64,000 nt of DNA from Loripinus fragilis (taxonomy: Eukaryota; Mollusca; Bivalvia; Lucinida; Lucinidae). A model generated the notes under the pieces. It did no database searches and was not told where the DNA came from. It was given only the letters and a program-made list of their open reading frames with translations. The position numbers and the translations under genes were made by a program. Shown piece after piece: positions 24,613 through 36,759 of the stretch; position 1 is the stretch's first letter; each line of letters opens with the position of its first letter. Location: positions 130,656,849-130,720,848 of the forward strand of contig OZ026515.1 in assembly GCA_964019695.1 (NCBI GenBank), given 5' to 3'.

Positions 24613-24755
24613 GAGAACGTTTGTTGCTTTGCTTTGTCTGTACATGTATTCTTGCTGCCGTGTGGTATCATTGCTCTGTGCCTCTTCCTCGCGGTGCCCA
24701 AAGTTGATCTGTGATTGTGATTTTCTGGTCATGCTCGCTTGTTTCTGCGTTTTTC
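24420..24755 (+). repeat. R1 dispersed repeat carrying a GA microsatellite
   Basis: The distal half reads gttgctttgctttgtctgta and cttcctcgcggtgcccaaag, then gatctgtgattgtgattttc and ggtcatgctcgctt, as in other R1 copies. The GA array sits exactly where other copies have the short purine box gaagagagag. Confidence 0.55.
24561..24616 (+). repeat. (GA)n microsatellite
   Basis: About 28 GA/GG dinucleotides with one GGG interruption at 24601. The frames running through it on both strands are artefacts of the repeat. Confidence 0.95.
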
Positions 24756-25019
24756 TTGCTTGCCAAATAAATTGTACCAGTTGATTAACCCGTCAAACTG
24801 TCTAAATGTTAATGGTGGACTTATGATAAACTTTTCCAGTTTCTACATGCGGCGCAACACTGAATGAGGCGTTGCACAAAAAACGTACCTCTATGCGCCA
24901 CCTATATCTGTAGGACACAGACACACAAAGGATCAAAACTACAATAAGCAAACCAATCATCGCTAGAAAAGACACGAAGAAAACGAACAGGTAAAAACAC
25001 CCAGGACTAAATTCAAAAC

Positions 25020-25095
25020 CCACTCATACAATGAGGACAAAGACAACCCTGACCTAACACTTTTATCGGTGAGATGGTGCCTGCTGAATATCTTT
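25020..25095 (+). repeat. R1 5' fragment
   Basis: ccctgacctaacacttttat followed by ggtgagatggtgcctgctg matches the R1 start region at about 62800-62850. A similar short piece, atcctgacctaaaactgtaa, lies at about 55930. Confidence 0.4.
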
Positions 25096-25256
25096 GGGGC
25101 CCCAGGGGTTTTGGGGATCTGGGGGAGAATGGCTATTTATTTTCAGGGATCTGGGGTGCACTGGTAGTTATTTTCAGGGATTTGGGGAGCAAGTTCATAG
25201 TTTGGGGGATTTAGGGAGCCCTGCAAAAAAGTTAAAAAAAATCTCACCTTAAAGGA

Positions 25257-25920
25257 GTCTTCTGTTCGTTTGATTTTTTTAAAAAAAATATCTTCGGCTT
25301 CTGGGGGGAAGCACCCCAGACCCCCCTTCGAAAATCTAAATGTATTAACTTTCATGCTAACATGCTAATCTACATTGGTATTGGTGACTGATATGGCAAA
25401 TAGTTTATACTATTGTAGAAAAGTATCCTTAAAATTGTTGATTTTTAGGTTGATAATAACGTATTTTGGAACACTCGGAATGCGCCAGATTGCACCATTA
25501 TAATAAAAAAATTCCGGGGCAGTATATCATGCCCCCGGACCCCCCCCCCCCCCCCCAGCACGGATCTGAGTCAGCATAATTAAAGGGCTATCTTCGCCTC
25601 GTGTAATATTTGATGTAAAAAGGGAAAGCCTCCATTATATTTTGTTTACATATTTCTTTGGCTTAGGGGGCTGTTGCCCCAGACCTTCCTTGTAAAATGT
25701 ATTTATTTTTGTACGAACGTGCGCAATCGGATTGATCTTGGAGAAAAATATGGCACAAAATTTGGGTTGTTGATTATCCTATATCCTAAAAATGGTTGAT
25801 TTTTAGGTTGATAATAACATACTTTGGAACACTCAGAATGCACTAGAACGCACCATTGTTATCATTTTGTTTTTAGTGGAGCATGCCCTGACCCCCCTAG
25901 CACAAGTTTGAATCAAAATT
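25257..25920. repeat. Tandem duplication, about 360-bp unit
   Basis: Two units share gttgatttttaggttgataa followed by taacRtaYtttggaacactc (25436 and 25795), with preceding ttcggcttctggggg/ttggcttagggggc and ccccagacc boxes. Unit 1 contains a long C run (25540-25556). No ORF. Confidence 0.65.
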
Positions 25921-26399
25921 ACAGCAGAGATAACTTCGCGCCTGGTATGTAGTACTCTATCTTGGTAATTAGATGGGGTTTTCTTTAAATTTGATAAATG
26001 TTGATCTGATATATTATTACTTGTTGAAACTGAAGCTAACCACTTACTATGGTTACAAAAATAGATGCTCTCGCTTTGTCTAAGAAAATTTAGTTTCATC
26101 TATTGGAAAAAACACAGCCCCTCCCCCACCAGAAAACCAAATGGTCTGGCTGACTCTAATAAAAAATCAAATCTAGAGAGCATTCCTCTACACATACTCT
26201 ACCAGTTACAGTAACAGAATTTTAAGGATGGCCTCATACTTTGAGCTATTTAACATCAGGGTCTTTCTATACTGTCTTTGTATAGAGAGTCTTTGATAAC
26301 ATGCATTTCATTTAAATAATTAGTATACACACCCAGGGAGCGGAAGTGACCGGACAATTGCGAGTGTACGCCAAGTAACGGCACTTATGATAATGCACA

Positions 26400-26600
26400 T
26401 TGGACGGTTGGTCACTTGCGGTATTGATTATTTAGTCAGGGCCCTTAGGGACATAAAATAGGTCCCGTGCGAATTGTGTGCCGTTTTATGGTGACCTATA
26501 TCAAAACCTTCAATGGAGTCCTACCTTTAATTTAAAGGTGGTCACCCATCTCAAATCCGCGTCTGAGGCTAGTTATGACGTCATAAATATGGCAACCATA
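26400..26600 (-). repeat. Inverted copy of the 190-bp TGACGTCA repeat
   Basis: The complement carries tgacgtca (26576-26583), gatgggtgacc, ataggtcaccataaa and attcgcacgggac in the same order as the unit at about 30180-30365. Confidence 0.5.
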
Positions 26601-26819
26601 ATAAGAAACTGCCCGTTATTAAAAGCTATAGTTTGTGTTGGTATGGTCATATTTATCCAACACGAACGCTTTTTTAAACATAATTTCAATTATTTTAGTC
26701 ATATGATGGTTACATCAATGCTTTACTTGACTTTGACAATGAATTATTTCTCGATAACTATATTTTGCAAGCAAAATAACGTAGATTTTCTATAAATACC
26801 CAGCTTATCGGACCACCTT

Positions 26820-27065
26820 TAGACTGATGGTTGAGAATATTATTGCTCCCCCTCGGGAATTTCACAAGCTTATCCATCTAAAAGATGATTTCAAGCTGCG
26901 TATTTTAATAGATGTTTGCACTATGTTCGCCGGGGCGTTAGTCTCTGACAGCTGTTACATATGTTACCTTACTACATTTAGAAAAAAAAAGAAAATTAAA
27001 AGTTTGAGCTACAGAAATAATGCTTATCATTTAAATTACTAATATGGTCTGCATATTGAATTCTT
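26820..27065 (+). repeat. Dispersed repeat E, copy 1
   Basis: Shares gttacatatgtta, a gaaaattRaaagtttgagc box and agctacagaaa with 27930-28170, about 1.1 kb downstream in the same orientation. Confidence 0.5.
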
Positions 27066-27929
27066 TTGCTACATATAAATTATTTGGAGCAAAATTACAG
27101 CTTCCTGTGGTGTTATGTGCGTTACTTTAATTAGATTAACCTTTAAACATGAAAATTGTGACCAATATAATTTACTATTTATGTACATTTTCCAAAATGC
27201 TTTGATTATTTTGTACTAACAAACTCATTTGGGTAAGAGAAAATCCAAAGTTTGCTTTTATTCCTTAAATATAGTGTCTTATACATGCAATTATACAACC
27301 CAAAGTCTACACCCTATTTTAAGGAGCCGAATTTGGTAGGCTTCATTTCAGTAAAAATATATGAAAACATTTGCTGCTGTTGGATATCTTGCATATTTGG
27401 GATTGTCTTGCTCATATTATAAAGATATATAGATTTTGCAGGTTAAACAACAAAATTGAAGCACTTGTTAAAGGCTTTAAAATATGTTACATGACATAAT
27501 AAATGAGCAATGACATTAACTTGATGTAAGAGATGATATTTTAGGAAAAATGAATATATTTCGCATGTTTTCCTAGCTAAAGTCTCTAGCCTTTGGTGCC
27601 TACATCTTGATGATTATTAAGCCCCTGTACCTTTGTTACAGATGTTATGAATATTTGTTTTCAATATTTCCTAATATGAACAATTCTAAAATAAAGATAC
27701 ATCCTAGAGGAACATAGAAAATTATCGTTTCACATTTAAACAGTACAATTTAGTAAATGTCTCTTTCTAAAGTAAATATCCTACACCAATTCTTATCCTA
27801 CAGTAGTCATATACAATATCGATTATTATTTCCGCTTCTCTGGTAAAATAATTGTCATCCTCATCTCATAAAAACCAGAATAATCCTCAAACACGATTTT
27901 GACTGCAATCTGAGTAATGACCTGCTCCA
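27066..27929. other. Gene-less stretch between E copies
   Basis: AT-rich unique-looking sequence. No frames, RNA genes or repeats recognised. Confidence 0.4.
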
Positions 27930-28170
27930 TCACAAACCCTTTTAGACATACTCTATCGAATGCACCAATTCAAAGTGAATCGAATAGGAGATATTTGCAC
28001 ACTGTTAGCATGGGTGTTAGCCTGTAACAGCTTGTTACATATGTTATTTTATCTATTTGAGAATAAGAAAATTGTAAGTTTGAGCTACAGAAAGAAGACA
28101 TTAAAACTAGCTAATCAATGAACATTCTAATAATCTGCAAATTACTGGATGTCTTTATATATGACAGCTG
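27930..28170 (+). repeat. Dispersed repeat E, copy 2
   Basis: Matches 26820-27065, including ggagatatttgcacactgtt vs tagatgtttgcactatgttc, and agtttgagctacagaaa. Confidence 0.5.
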
Positions 28171-28371
28171 TCAATGTGCCATTGGTGATGTCACAACCAG
28201 GGCTTTGATCGAATACCGGCACTTTCAGGCGCTGATATTAACTAGTTCAATAGGAAAGAGCAAGACATTATAATGGCAGGCATTTAGCTATGCGGGAGAC
28301 TCTATCCACGAAGCGCTCTTTCACCGCGGCTCAGTGGCATTAGAAAGCACACTGTGGCGGATGCACTAGAG

Positions 28372-28518
28372 TAATATATTTGTAAATTGTCCTGACCTCT
28401 TAGCTCTCGTTTGTGATGTCTAACTGTGAGTTTGTTACATTCCCATTGGTATCCTGGGTCATGTGTGGTACATGTACTTGATTGTTTCGATTCCTGATCT
28501 TTGCCATCTTTCTTACTT
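28372..28518 (+). repeat. R1 dispersed repeat, distal part
   Basis: cctgacctcttagctctcgt, then cccattggtatcctgggtca, gtggtacatgtacttgattg and cctgatctttgcc match 38230-38410 in order. Confidence 0.6.
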
Positions 28519-28734
28519 TGTATTAGCCAGTCACCGATTTTGTTCGACTCACTGCGTTGAGGTTGTGGATATTTTCGAGAAAAAAAGCTGAATTGCAAAA
28601 ACTACCACTTCCAGGAGCTGTGTTTCTCGAAAGTGTCAAACGTGCGCAGTAGCAGTACATCATTTGGAAAACCTCACATGTCATTAATCCTGACAAAGCA
28701 TGCCTGCAATCATGGTTAGAAGCGGGACATTGCC

Positions 28735-29006
28735 CATGTGCAGATCCAGAGGGGGATAGGGGGTCCGGACACCCCCCCCCCCGGGAAAATAACAAGTACG
28801 TATATGGGTTTCTATAGAAATTAGCATTTGGACCCCCTGAAAAAGTTTGGACACCCCACCTTCTGGAAATAATGGACCCCCTCTGGATCCTTGGTAAAGT
28901 ATAAGTATAGTTTTCTCAGCTATAAAACCATTGGACCCCTCTGTAAACTGTAAAATAAGCTGAGGATTTAATGAAACTGGCAAAAATTCCTGGATCCGCG
29001 CATGTT
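28735..29006. mobile_element. C/G-run MITE, copy 2
   Basis: Left end catgtgcagatccagagggg, right end ctggatccgcgcatg, with internal gggggtccgg and C runs. Sister of 16177-16469 without the nested palindrome. The 153- and 90-codon minus-strand frames here are MITE read-through. Confidence 0.65.
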
Positions 29007-29236
29007 GCCTCCTGCCCCGAAACCCCTCTGCAGCTGATAAAATGTGGTTGCAGCATGTATGTATGTGAAACATCTCGGTGTAAGTGCAAAGCAAACCATT
29101 CATATTGTACTGATTTGTGTTGCTGTGGAGCAGAAGAGGACTCATGTAAAATATTGCCAGTGATCAATATGCTCATGACTATTTTCATGTGGATTCACAT
29201 ATTTCTTTAGCCGTATCAACAAGAATGCCTTATATT

Positions 29237-29441
29237 GTCCGATTTTGACCTCTGATGGATCAAAAATTGGACTATTCTACCTAGTAGCATGCGAAAGATA
29301 AATCAGATTGTAACAGTTTTCTATTGCCCGTGCTATCGAAGTACAATGGAAAACTTGTAGAGGGTTTTATCCTTATTTCCATATCATGAACTACTAAGTA
29401 GACTCTTCTAACTTTTGATCCTTCAGGGGTCAAAATCGGAC
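29237..29441. mobile_element. MITE with ~50-bp terminal inverted repeats
   Basis: gtccgattttgacctctgat at left is mirrored by the complement of aggggtcaaaatcggac at right. The pairing continues through ggatcaaaa and ctacYtagtag. No coding capacity. Confidence 0.7.
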
Positions 29442-29989
29442 TATGAGTTTGGTTGATAGTGTATGCAAATGCTTATTACTACTAGCTTTTCTTTGGGTGT
29501 AGGATAAACAGCTACAGATAAACCAAAAGCTTTGAAGCGCGACTCTGTTTTACAATATTGATATGTTGTTCTAGAAAAGGGTTTCAGGCATTTATTTACA
29601 TTTACTATAAAAGCTTTGACATACGCATATGTTCTAACAGGACTGGCTCATTATACGTATTCTGCATCAATCGTTTGAAATAGAAAGACCCAAAGGTCAT
29701 TGGTCAGAGGTCGTGGTACATCTATACAGTATATATTAGCATAAGAGATTATCTTTACACTGTTTATTATCAAAAACACTGTTTGTTTTTCATTCACTCC
29801 ACTGTCTTTTTATTCGTAAATCGTGACGGCATTTACGTCCCAACCTCGAACTGACTTCACCCTATCTGAATATATTTTGTAATATACGATTTAAAAGAGT
29901 TTGTATGCAGTCATGATAAGGCTACCAGTTCATAAAAGGAATATTTCCATGCGTTGGAAATGGACAAAAAGCATATATATATGTAGTAT

Positions 29990-30365
29990 TTGTATATTAG
30001 GCGTCATTTCAATGACGTCATCTTTTTGTTCTGATGCAAAAACAATAAAGGCGACATGTTAATTTTAATTATTTACCCCCTAAGATTTAATTTGGTGCAT
30101 TTCGACTGAAATTGGCAAACAAAATGCAAGAAAGTCCTGATCGCCATAGACTACAATGGGCATACCGTTTAAATTGCACTGATACAATATACGTTATTTT
30201 GATGACGTCATAATGACGTCCAGACGTAAAATCCAGATGGGTGACCAGGTTATTTTCATTATTTATCCCCTAAAGTTTGATTTGGTATAGGTCATCATAA
30301 ATCGGCATCAAATTCGCACGGGAGTCCCGATCGCTCCTGACTAATTCATGTACACCATAAACGCA
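29990..30365 (+). repeat. Tandem duplication, 190-bp unit with TGACGTCA
   Basis: Two units place tgacgtca at 30013 and 30203, and atttaYcccctaaRRtttRa at 30071 and 30261. They are diverged but collinear. TGACGTCA is the palindromic cAMP-response element core; whether it functions here is unknown. Confidence 0.65.
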
Positions 30366-30369
30366 CTTC

Positions 30370-31469
30370 TTTCTCTTACACGAAAAACCCAAGCATATGC
30401 GTGTTTTGGGTATAGAAGGTAGGTTATATTTGTGAGTTACTTTCTGGCTGGATTGAAATCCTATTTCATTGTCCATGTTCAGTGAATTTGAATTCTAATC
30501 ACTTGTTTATCAACAACGGGTGATTGATTTTCGAATTTTCAAACATGAAACAAACATGCATAAAACGCAAATTTACTGTTATTAGGAGATTTACTCTTCT
30601 TATATTAGTACTTTCTAAGGAAACACTTATCATTCTTGTCAAACAAAACCAGAGCATGGCAAATGGCGAAAACATGACACACGTTGGAGCACGCCACCGT
30701 TCAGTCACCTGCTGTCGTTTGCTTACGGATTGTACTTGACAACTGTGACTTTACTGAACGGTCACTTGTATACTGAGGTTCCTATAATTTTTCTCATTTT
30801 ATACATACCAGTGCCAATAGTTCACCTTTTCCTGCCAAGAAACGTTTTAACTCAAATGCTGTCTGCTATATCGACTCCTACATATATTCACCCACACTAC
30901 ATGCTATATTTGATCATATAAAACCAAACATTGATCCTTAAAGAGCATCTTACATCTCATTCAAAATGCAATAAGCTGACCCATATATCATTCATTAAAA
31001 TTAGTATGAAGCACGATCCTGAATGAAATCCAGACTCATAGGCCATGGGATAGATATGGGTCTGATCCAACCCCTTCCCACACCCCTACCACACACACAG
31101 GGGGATTTTGTTGACTCTGATTTTCATGAAGCCCAATGTCTTACATTTAAAAAAATGTTTCCACCAGACAAGTGTGATGTAATATTGTACCATACTAATA
31201 AGTATGTACTTATGTTACATTTTGCATTACCACCCTATTTCTGGGAATATATTATTCTCTGTATCTCCAGAAATGTTTATTACTGTTTACTGGGTCTAAT
31301 TTTTTATGCTGCTACAAAGACAACTAAGTAACCTAACCAAAACTTCAAATACCAGCTCACTACCTTTTAGAGTGTTTAAGGCATTTGAAAATAGCTACCA
31401 CTTCATAAATTTTCAATAATAACAAAGACATGTTTTTGCTACAAAGCTTAGCATAAAGGCGTGAGGTTT

Positions 31470-31520
<51 letters not shown>

Positions 31521-31884
31521 TATATATATTCAGCAGCCATCTTAATAGATAAATAACCAGCAGTATATTATACTTGAGTAGCATGTTTATCTTGAAACCA
31601 TAATGAAAATAGTAACGTATGTCACATAAAATATGCTAATGGAAACCCTCCTCCATTGAGGGGATATGTATACACTAGGATTTTCAAAAACTGCATCAAC
31701 TGTATATAAGATGGAAAATGGCTCATGTTTAGTTTTCTAGGTAACCTTAAAATATAGGAATTCTAAAGTGATATTTAATTAGTTCTTATTCTTACTTGTA
31801 GTTTTTAATTGAACGCAAATGACCTGTAGTATAATTGTATCTAATAAAGACACCTAATTTTACAGTTTTATGAGTAAAGAGTGG
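30370..31884. other. Gene-less stretch with a CA microsatellite
   Basis: Contains an unassigned 102-codon plus-strand frame (31023-31331) and a (CA)n run at 31471-31516. Nothing else recognised. Confidence 0.4.
31471..31516 (+). repeat. (CA)n microsatellite
   Basis: About 23 uninterrupted CA dinucleotides. Confidence 0.95.
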
Positions 31885-32098
31885 TGCTGTCTCTGTCACA
31901 GCTTTCAGAGAGATGGCCCATCATATTTGGCATGTTGGCAGGATGAGATTTGTTTCACATGAGACAATCTTAGTTTTTTATGGGGGCATTTAGTCTATCA
32001 TATTCTTCTGTTCCTTCTCCCTTCCTCTGTGAGGAGCCCTGACATGACTGGAATTTTGTTTACTGGGATATTAAACCTTAACTTAATTAATCAATTCA
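31885..32098 (+). repeat. Dispersed repeat D, copy 2
   Basis: cacagctttcagagagatgg, atcatatttggcatgttggc, gaggagccctgacatgactg and the tail attaaaccttaacttaatta match copy 1 at 24058-24262. Confidence 0.6.
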
Positions 32099-32099
32099 A

Positions 32100-34919
32100 A
32101 TAAATATTACAGCAATTTTAATTCAACGTATCTTAGCATTTCAGGCTAAAGTTTTATTATTTATGACATTTTGGACAAATATAGACCCATATATTATGTT
32201 TTAAATTCATAGTATGTGTTACCTTAAAAATTGACAGAACATGGGAAGTGCATTTATTCAGCTGTTACTTGAATTCTATCATATCCACTTTATTAAGAAT
32301 TTAAAACCTAATTACTTTGATCAAACCAATAAAATCATGCTGTTATTTTTAAAAAAGTAAAAAAAAGCATTATGTTTTGCAAAGATAAATGTGGATTGAT
32401 GATGACTTTTAAAAAAATAGATATAAGGTTCTTTTTTGTACAAGCTAGTAGCTATATATATTTAGTGCAAAATTAGATTTAAATAGATTTTAACACCACA
32501 TGATATATAATTTGTAGCAAGTACTAGGCATTAAATAGAATGTATTAAAGTAAGTGATATATACTACACATGACATAAACAAACAACATAATCGTAATAT
32601 ACACAAGAAAAGGTTTAATATCGCCTTAAACTTTTCTTTATCAATAGAATGCTCATATTATTTAAATTGTCTAAAGGCTTACAGACAGGATTGTGTGCTC
32701 AATTTCAATGAAAATGCATTTAACTTATAAATCATTCTATTTAGGGTCATCATACTCAGCAGCTTATAACTCTTATAATCCTGTGAATGAATCTAACTGT
32801 TTGCAGTTTTGCATTTGGCAGTAAACGGCCTGTAAGGTTTATGGTACTAAATACTAAAATTTGCATCAAAGTTTATCAAATAAAGATATTAAAAAGATAT
32901 CAATTTTTATATAGTGTAGTATACAAATATAATGTATATAACATAACGTAATGTAAGTAACGCACTTCTGCTTGATCAAAACGCTGTTAAGCCATCCTGC
33001 AATAAAAAAGGGCACATACAGGCTTAAACAATTATGTAACTATGTCTAGGAGTACCTTAACATTGGCACCAAAATAATATTGAATATATTTTGGGTAACA
33101 TATATAAGTTTGATGTTACAAAATAATGTGACTTACCTCTGAGAGCTAACATATCTCATTTTGTGCCATATATATTGTAGTATCAGGAAATCATTGTGAC
33201 AAAATCCCCCAAGAGGAAATTACATGTTCTATGGTCAATAACGTTTGTCTTGGAAGCCTTTTATGAGTCCATATTGTCTGCAATATAGAATTAGAAAGTG
33301 TATCAGCAGCTGTGAGGGCAGACATCATTTAAATAAGGTTCTTGTTTTCCTAGGAAAAGATATGTTGTTGATATTAAGAACTGTCTCACTGATACACTGT
33401 TAAGGGTTTTATGGTTACGTTTTTTTTACATAATATAAGGAAAGCAATTAAAGCTGCATACTCTGCAACTATGAACATTTTTCGAAAAAAAAAATATTTT
33501 CTTTTTAAATCATTTGTAAAAGTAGAATAAAGCTATGTTGCCACAATAAATCTAATTTCTACAGTTGAAAACTGCATGGAAAAGAGAATTATCTTATAAA
33601 AACAGGTGTATTTTCTCTTGTTTGTAATTATTTGCGTCCCTGCAATAATTCTAGACAGATAATTTTTAACATAAATGCTGTTGTTTTGGCACTAATAATT
33701 TGTTAAATATTACGAAAAAGGTCAAATGTATACCTGAATTTTAGTATTTTTACTTTGTTCTTGAAAAACAGAAACATTACTTTTAAAATGAAAATATCAA
33801 AAGTTACAGATTATGCAGCTTTAAGTAATTTTAAATTATTATGGAAAACATCTTTTCAACTCATTCATAATTTATAAAGCCTGATCATGTTTCTATTTTG
33901 TCCTGAAACTGTTGTCTGTTTTATAATATATTCAATTGCACTTGATCATATGGAAGCTCACACTATGAACCCTGATTAGGCTGTTCCAAAGTTACCATAA
34001 AGTAGCAGTCTGATCATGTCCCATAATGTTTACACAAAACAATATAAATGCACTTTGCATAAAGATGAAATTGCAACATTACGACCAAAACCAGCCAAAA
34101 CATGCACATTTGTCTATTTGGTTAGTTGCTAAATGTCCAGGGCTTAACGCTGTGGACTTTGAAGGATGGCTATTTATCCTTATCACAAGTTTCCCCCTTT
34201 GCAGCCTTATTATAAGTGTTTAAAGACTATAAGTGTCCTCCAGAAATTGATAACTGTCCTGCCGAAATCAATGATAAGCAGAGTATGTAAAACAAAAGGT
34301 TTAATGACCATCTCATTTAAAGGATGAAAGTAAAGTTTTGAAATAAAAAACACAAACTCTAAAAGGCTGGACTGTACACACTGCCGGTTGTACTATAATA
34401 CCAGGCAGGCAAAATGTATGCTTTGTTTCTTATCAGGGTGTATTATTAAAACAAACCAGTACTATATGAATTCATGTTGAATTAACTTTTTTTATTTTTA
34501 CTTCAAAGCATGTAATAATAACGATATCAAGACTATTTGTTGTTTGGAAAAACAAATCGGTACCAAAATATAGCAATAATCTTATCAACTAAATGTGTTA
34601 ATGATGGCAAGTGCCCGTTCAATACAGACAGCCAAGATCACAAGCACCCAGTCAGTTTTCTGCCAAGTGCCCGTTCACATGTTGTAAAAAGGTGGCATGA
34701 CAAGTCGTTACACATTATTCCAATTAACTCTCTTTCAGCAACTTTTATTCAAGAATAAACATGATATGTAATTGTAGAAGGTAGATAAATAAGAAAAACG
34801 TACAAACTTTATTGTTATGCTATATGTCATTCCAACTTTACAAAGAGATCACATTGAAACGAAGCATCTGCCGCTGTAACTGTTACACTTCTTGATATTT
34901 GTTCTCTCTAGTCTTTACG
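32100..34919. other. Longest featureless stretch
   Basis: About 2.8 kb of AT-rich DNA. Frames are at most 73 codons and unassigned. No repeat pairs were recognised by eye. Confidence 0.45.
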
Positions 34920-34921
34920 TA

Positions 34922-35126
34922 CAGTATAACCTGAGTAAAACGGCCACTCTCAGAAAGACCGAAATTGGTTTCCGAGATCAATTATCGCTTAATGCAGGTC
35001 AAAAGTATTGCAGAATGCTCCAAGGGGAGCATTCTGCAATGCTTTCGACCTTCATTAAGCTACGATTTGCCATTAAGATCGTTGTTTTGTCTATTTTGAG
35101 TGGCCGATTTACACAGGTTTTTACTG
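34922..35126. mobile_element. TA-flanked fold-back MITE M1, copy 2
   Basis: cagtataacctgagtaaaac and the complement of the right end (ggtttttactg) form the termini, with TA at 34920-34921 and 35127-35128. The central palindrome differs from copy 1: tattgcagaatgctcc pairs with ggagcattctgcaat. The 93- and 61-codon frames are inside the element and are not genes. Confidence 0.8.
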
Positions 35127-35660
35127 TAAATGGTGCTGTATTTGAGTCATGGACTATCAATGGCAATATGTAACACTGAAACAATGTTACTGTACGTTTT
35201 GATCGCTGGGAACATGTGTGATATGACCAATTAAATAATGTTTTATTATCGTATAATGGGACATGTGCATACGTGCAAATTGTAAGGAAGCCTTAGTCCC
35301 TTGGTCTTTGTTTATCGCAAAAACGTAATGCCTTCATTCGAGCATTTCATGGCTCATTTAACTGCTCGTTTTCATCAACGACAACTGAAATTATATCTCC
35401 ATTGGCAAACATTGAGTAATATCATATAAAACTGACAAAATGACGTCAATTTGATAATTGCGTATTAAGCATGTTGAGAAAAGTATTCGCATTCACGCAT
35501 TTTAATGCATTAATCTTGTATGGGACCAGGCCATTGATATTAGCATTTGTGGTTTTTAGATGCAAAAACTCCTACTGAAAGCTGTTGGGTTGACAGTAAT
35601 ACGAACAATGATCAGAATTTGGATTTATATTTTGATTAAACTGCGGTCCATTGTCATGTA

Positions 35661-35697
35661 ACACACACACACACACACACGCCCGGGCACGCACGCA

Positions 35698-35740
<43 letters not shown>
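35661..35740 (+). repeat. (AC)n microsatellite with a gcacgc interruption
   Basis: Two AC runs separated by gcccgggcacgcacgcacgc, 80 bp in all. Confidence 0.95.
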
Positions 35741-35742
<2 letters not shown>

Positions 35743-36759
35743 TTATATTTAACATCACATAAGCTGTACTCGTGCAAGCTTATCGTAGCAATTGAGCCCC
35801 GCTATTTCCCAGTGCCATGTATGGTAGATACATATATACCAATAAATACCGGCATTATCAGAATAGCATGCGCAATAAGGACTGTAACGCCAAATCCACG
35901 GAGAAGTGAGGAAATACATGTAACCTGTGCATTCACCTAAGCCCCAAGCCAGCCTGCATAGCAAGCGGTCTGGTTTTAGTTTTGGTTAGGAACTAATTCT
36001 ATATCGGCACTAGATATTCGAATTTTAGGCTAGTATTAACAATTGTCTTCAGAATTGTAGCTTCGGACCAAAATTATGATTTTCCTCAGCTGGCCAATCT
36101 TCACCAGTTTAGCTGGTTATATGGTGTTTCTGTTAGCGTGAGAGCTCTCATTTACTTTCCTTATTATTTTTCAAATTTGTTTGAATTATTGACACCTCTG
36201 TCATATCGTCTATTTCAATGTCGACCAATTTTTATGGTTGTTAAATTAAATGCTTTGTTGCCAGATAAACGCGCTATCAATTTCTACAAATGTTATCATG
36301 TAAAATTCAAATGCGTTTCCTCCGTTACGTCACGAAAGCCTTTGATTAATTCATTGCGTGTACACTGACTAATGGAAAAGTATCATTTGATAGTTTCAAT
36401 TTGATCAGATCATGTCAGCAGATTTAACAGCCACATAACAGAATTGATAAGGATAGGAACATGGTACAAATCTAGAACACGTAAACAAGCATAAAAGGGC
36501 GTTTTTGTGGCAAACTATGTTTTCCAAAAACCATAGTTGAGCATCCACACAAGAATACCAGTAGTCAGGAAAAAACACAGAAAATTTAACAGGAACAGGC
36601 ATTTTGTGAAGAAAAGGGTTTGACACCTTGATTAGAGGTAATTTGATGTTTCATAAATGGGTTCCTCATTAAAAAAAATAGCTGACCCGTAATGTTTAGT
36701 CTGAATTATCGCCCTTTGTGGAGTTATCTCCCTTTTAAAGGATCAGAATGATTTTTTTC
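35741..36759. other. Gene-less stretch
   Basis: Short frames of up to 76 codons without recognised domains. Confidence 0.4.

Noticed and set aside
24385..24784. Frames with long Arg-Glu or Leu-Ser runs
   Set aside because: Direct translation of the GA microsatellite.
26478..26795. 105-codon plus-strand frame
   Set aside because: Partly inside the inverted 190-bp repeat and hydrophobic from A/T bias; no family recognised.
28684..29145. 153-codon minus-strand frame
   Set aside because: Spans the C/G-run MITE and its flank; proline/glycine runs come from C/G tracts.
31023..31331. 102-codon plus-strand frame
   Set aside because: No domain, no splice or promoter context, A/T-driven hydrophobic end; treated as chance.
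34892..35184. 93- and 61-codon frames on opposite strands
   Set aside because: Both lie mostly in M1 copy 2, a hairpin MITE; open in both strands because of its symmetry.
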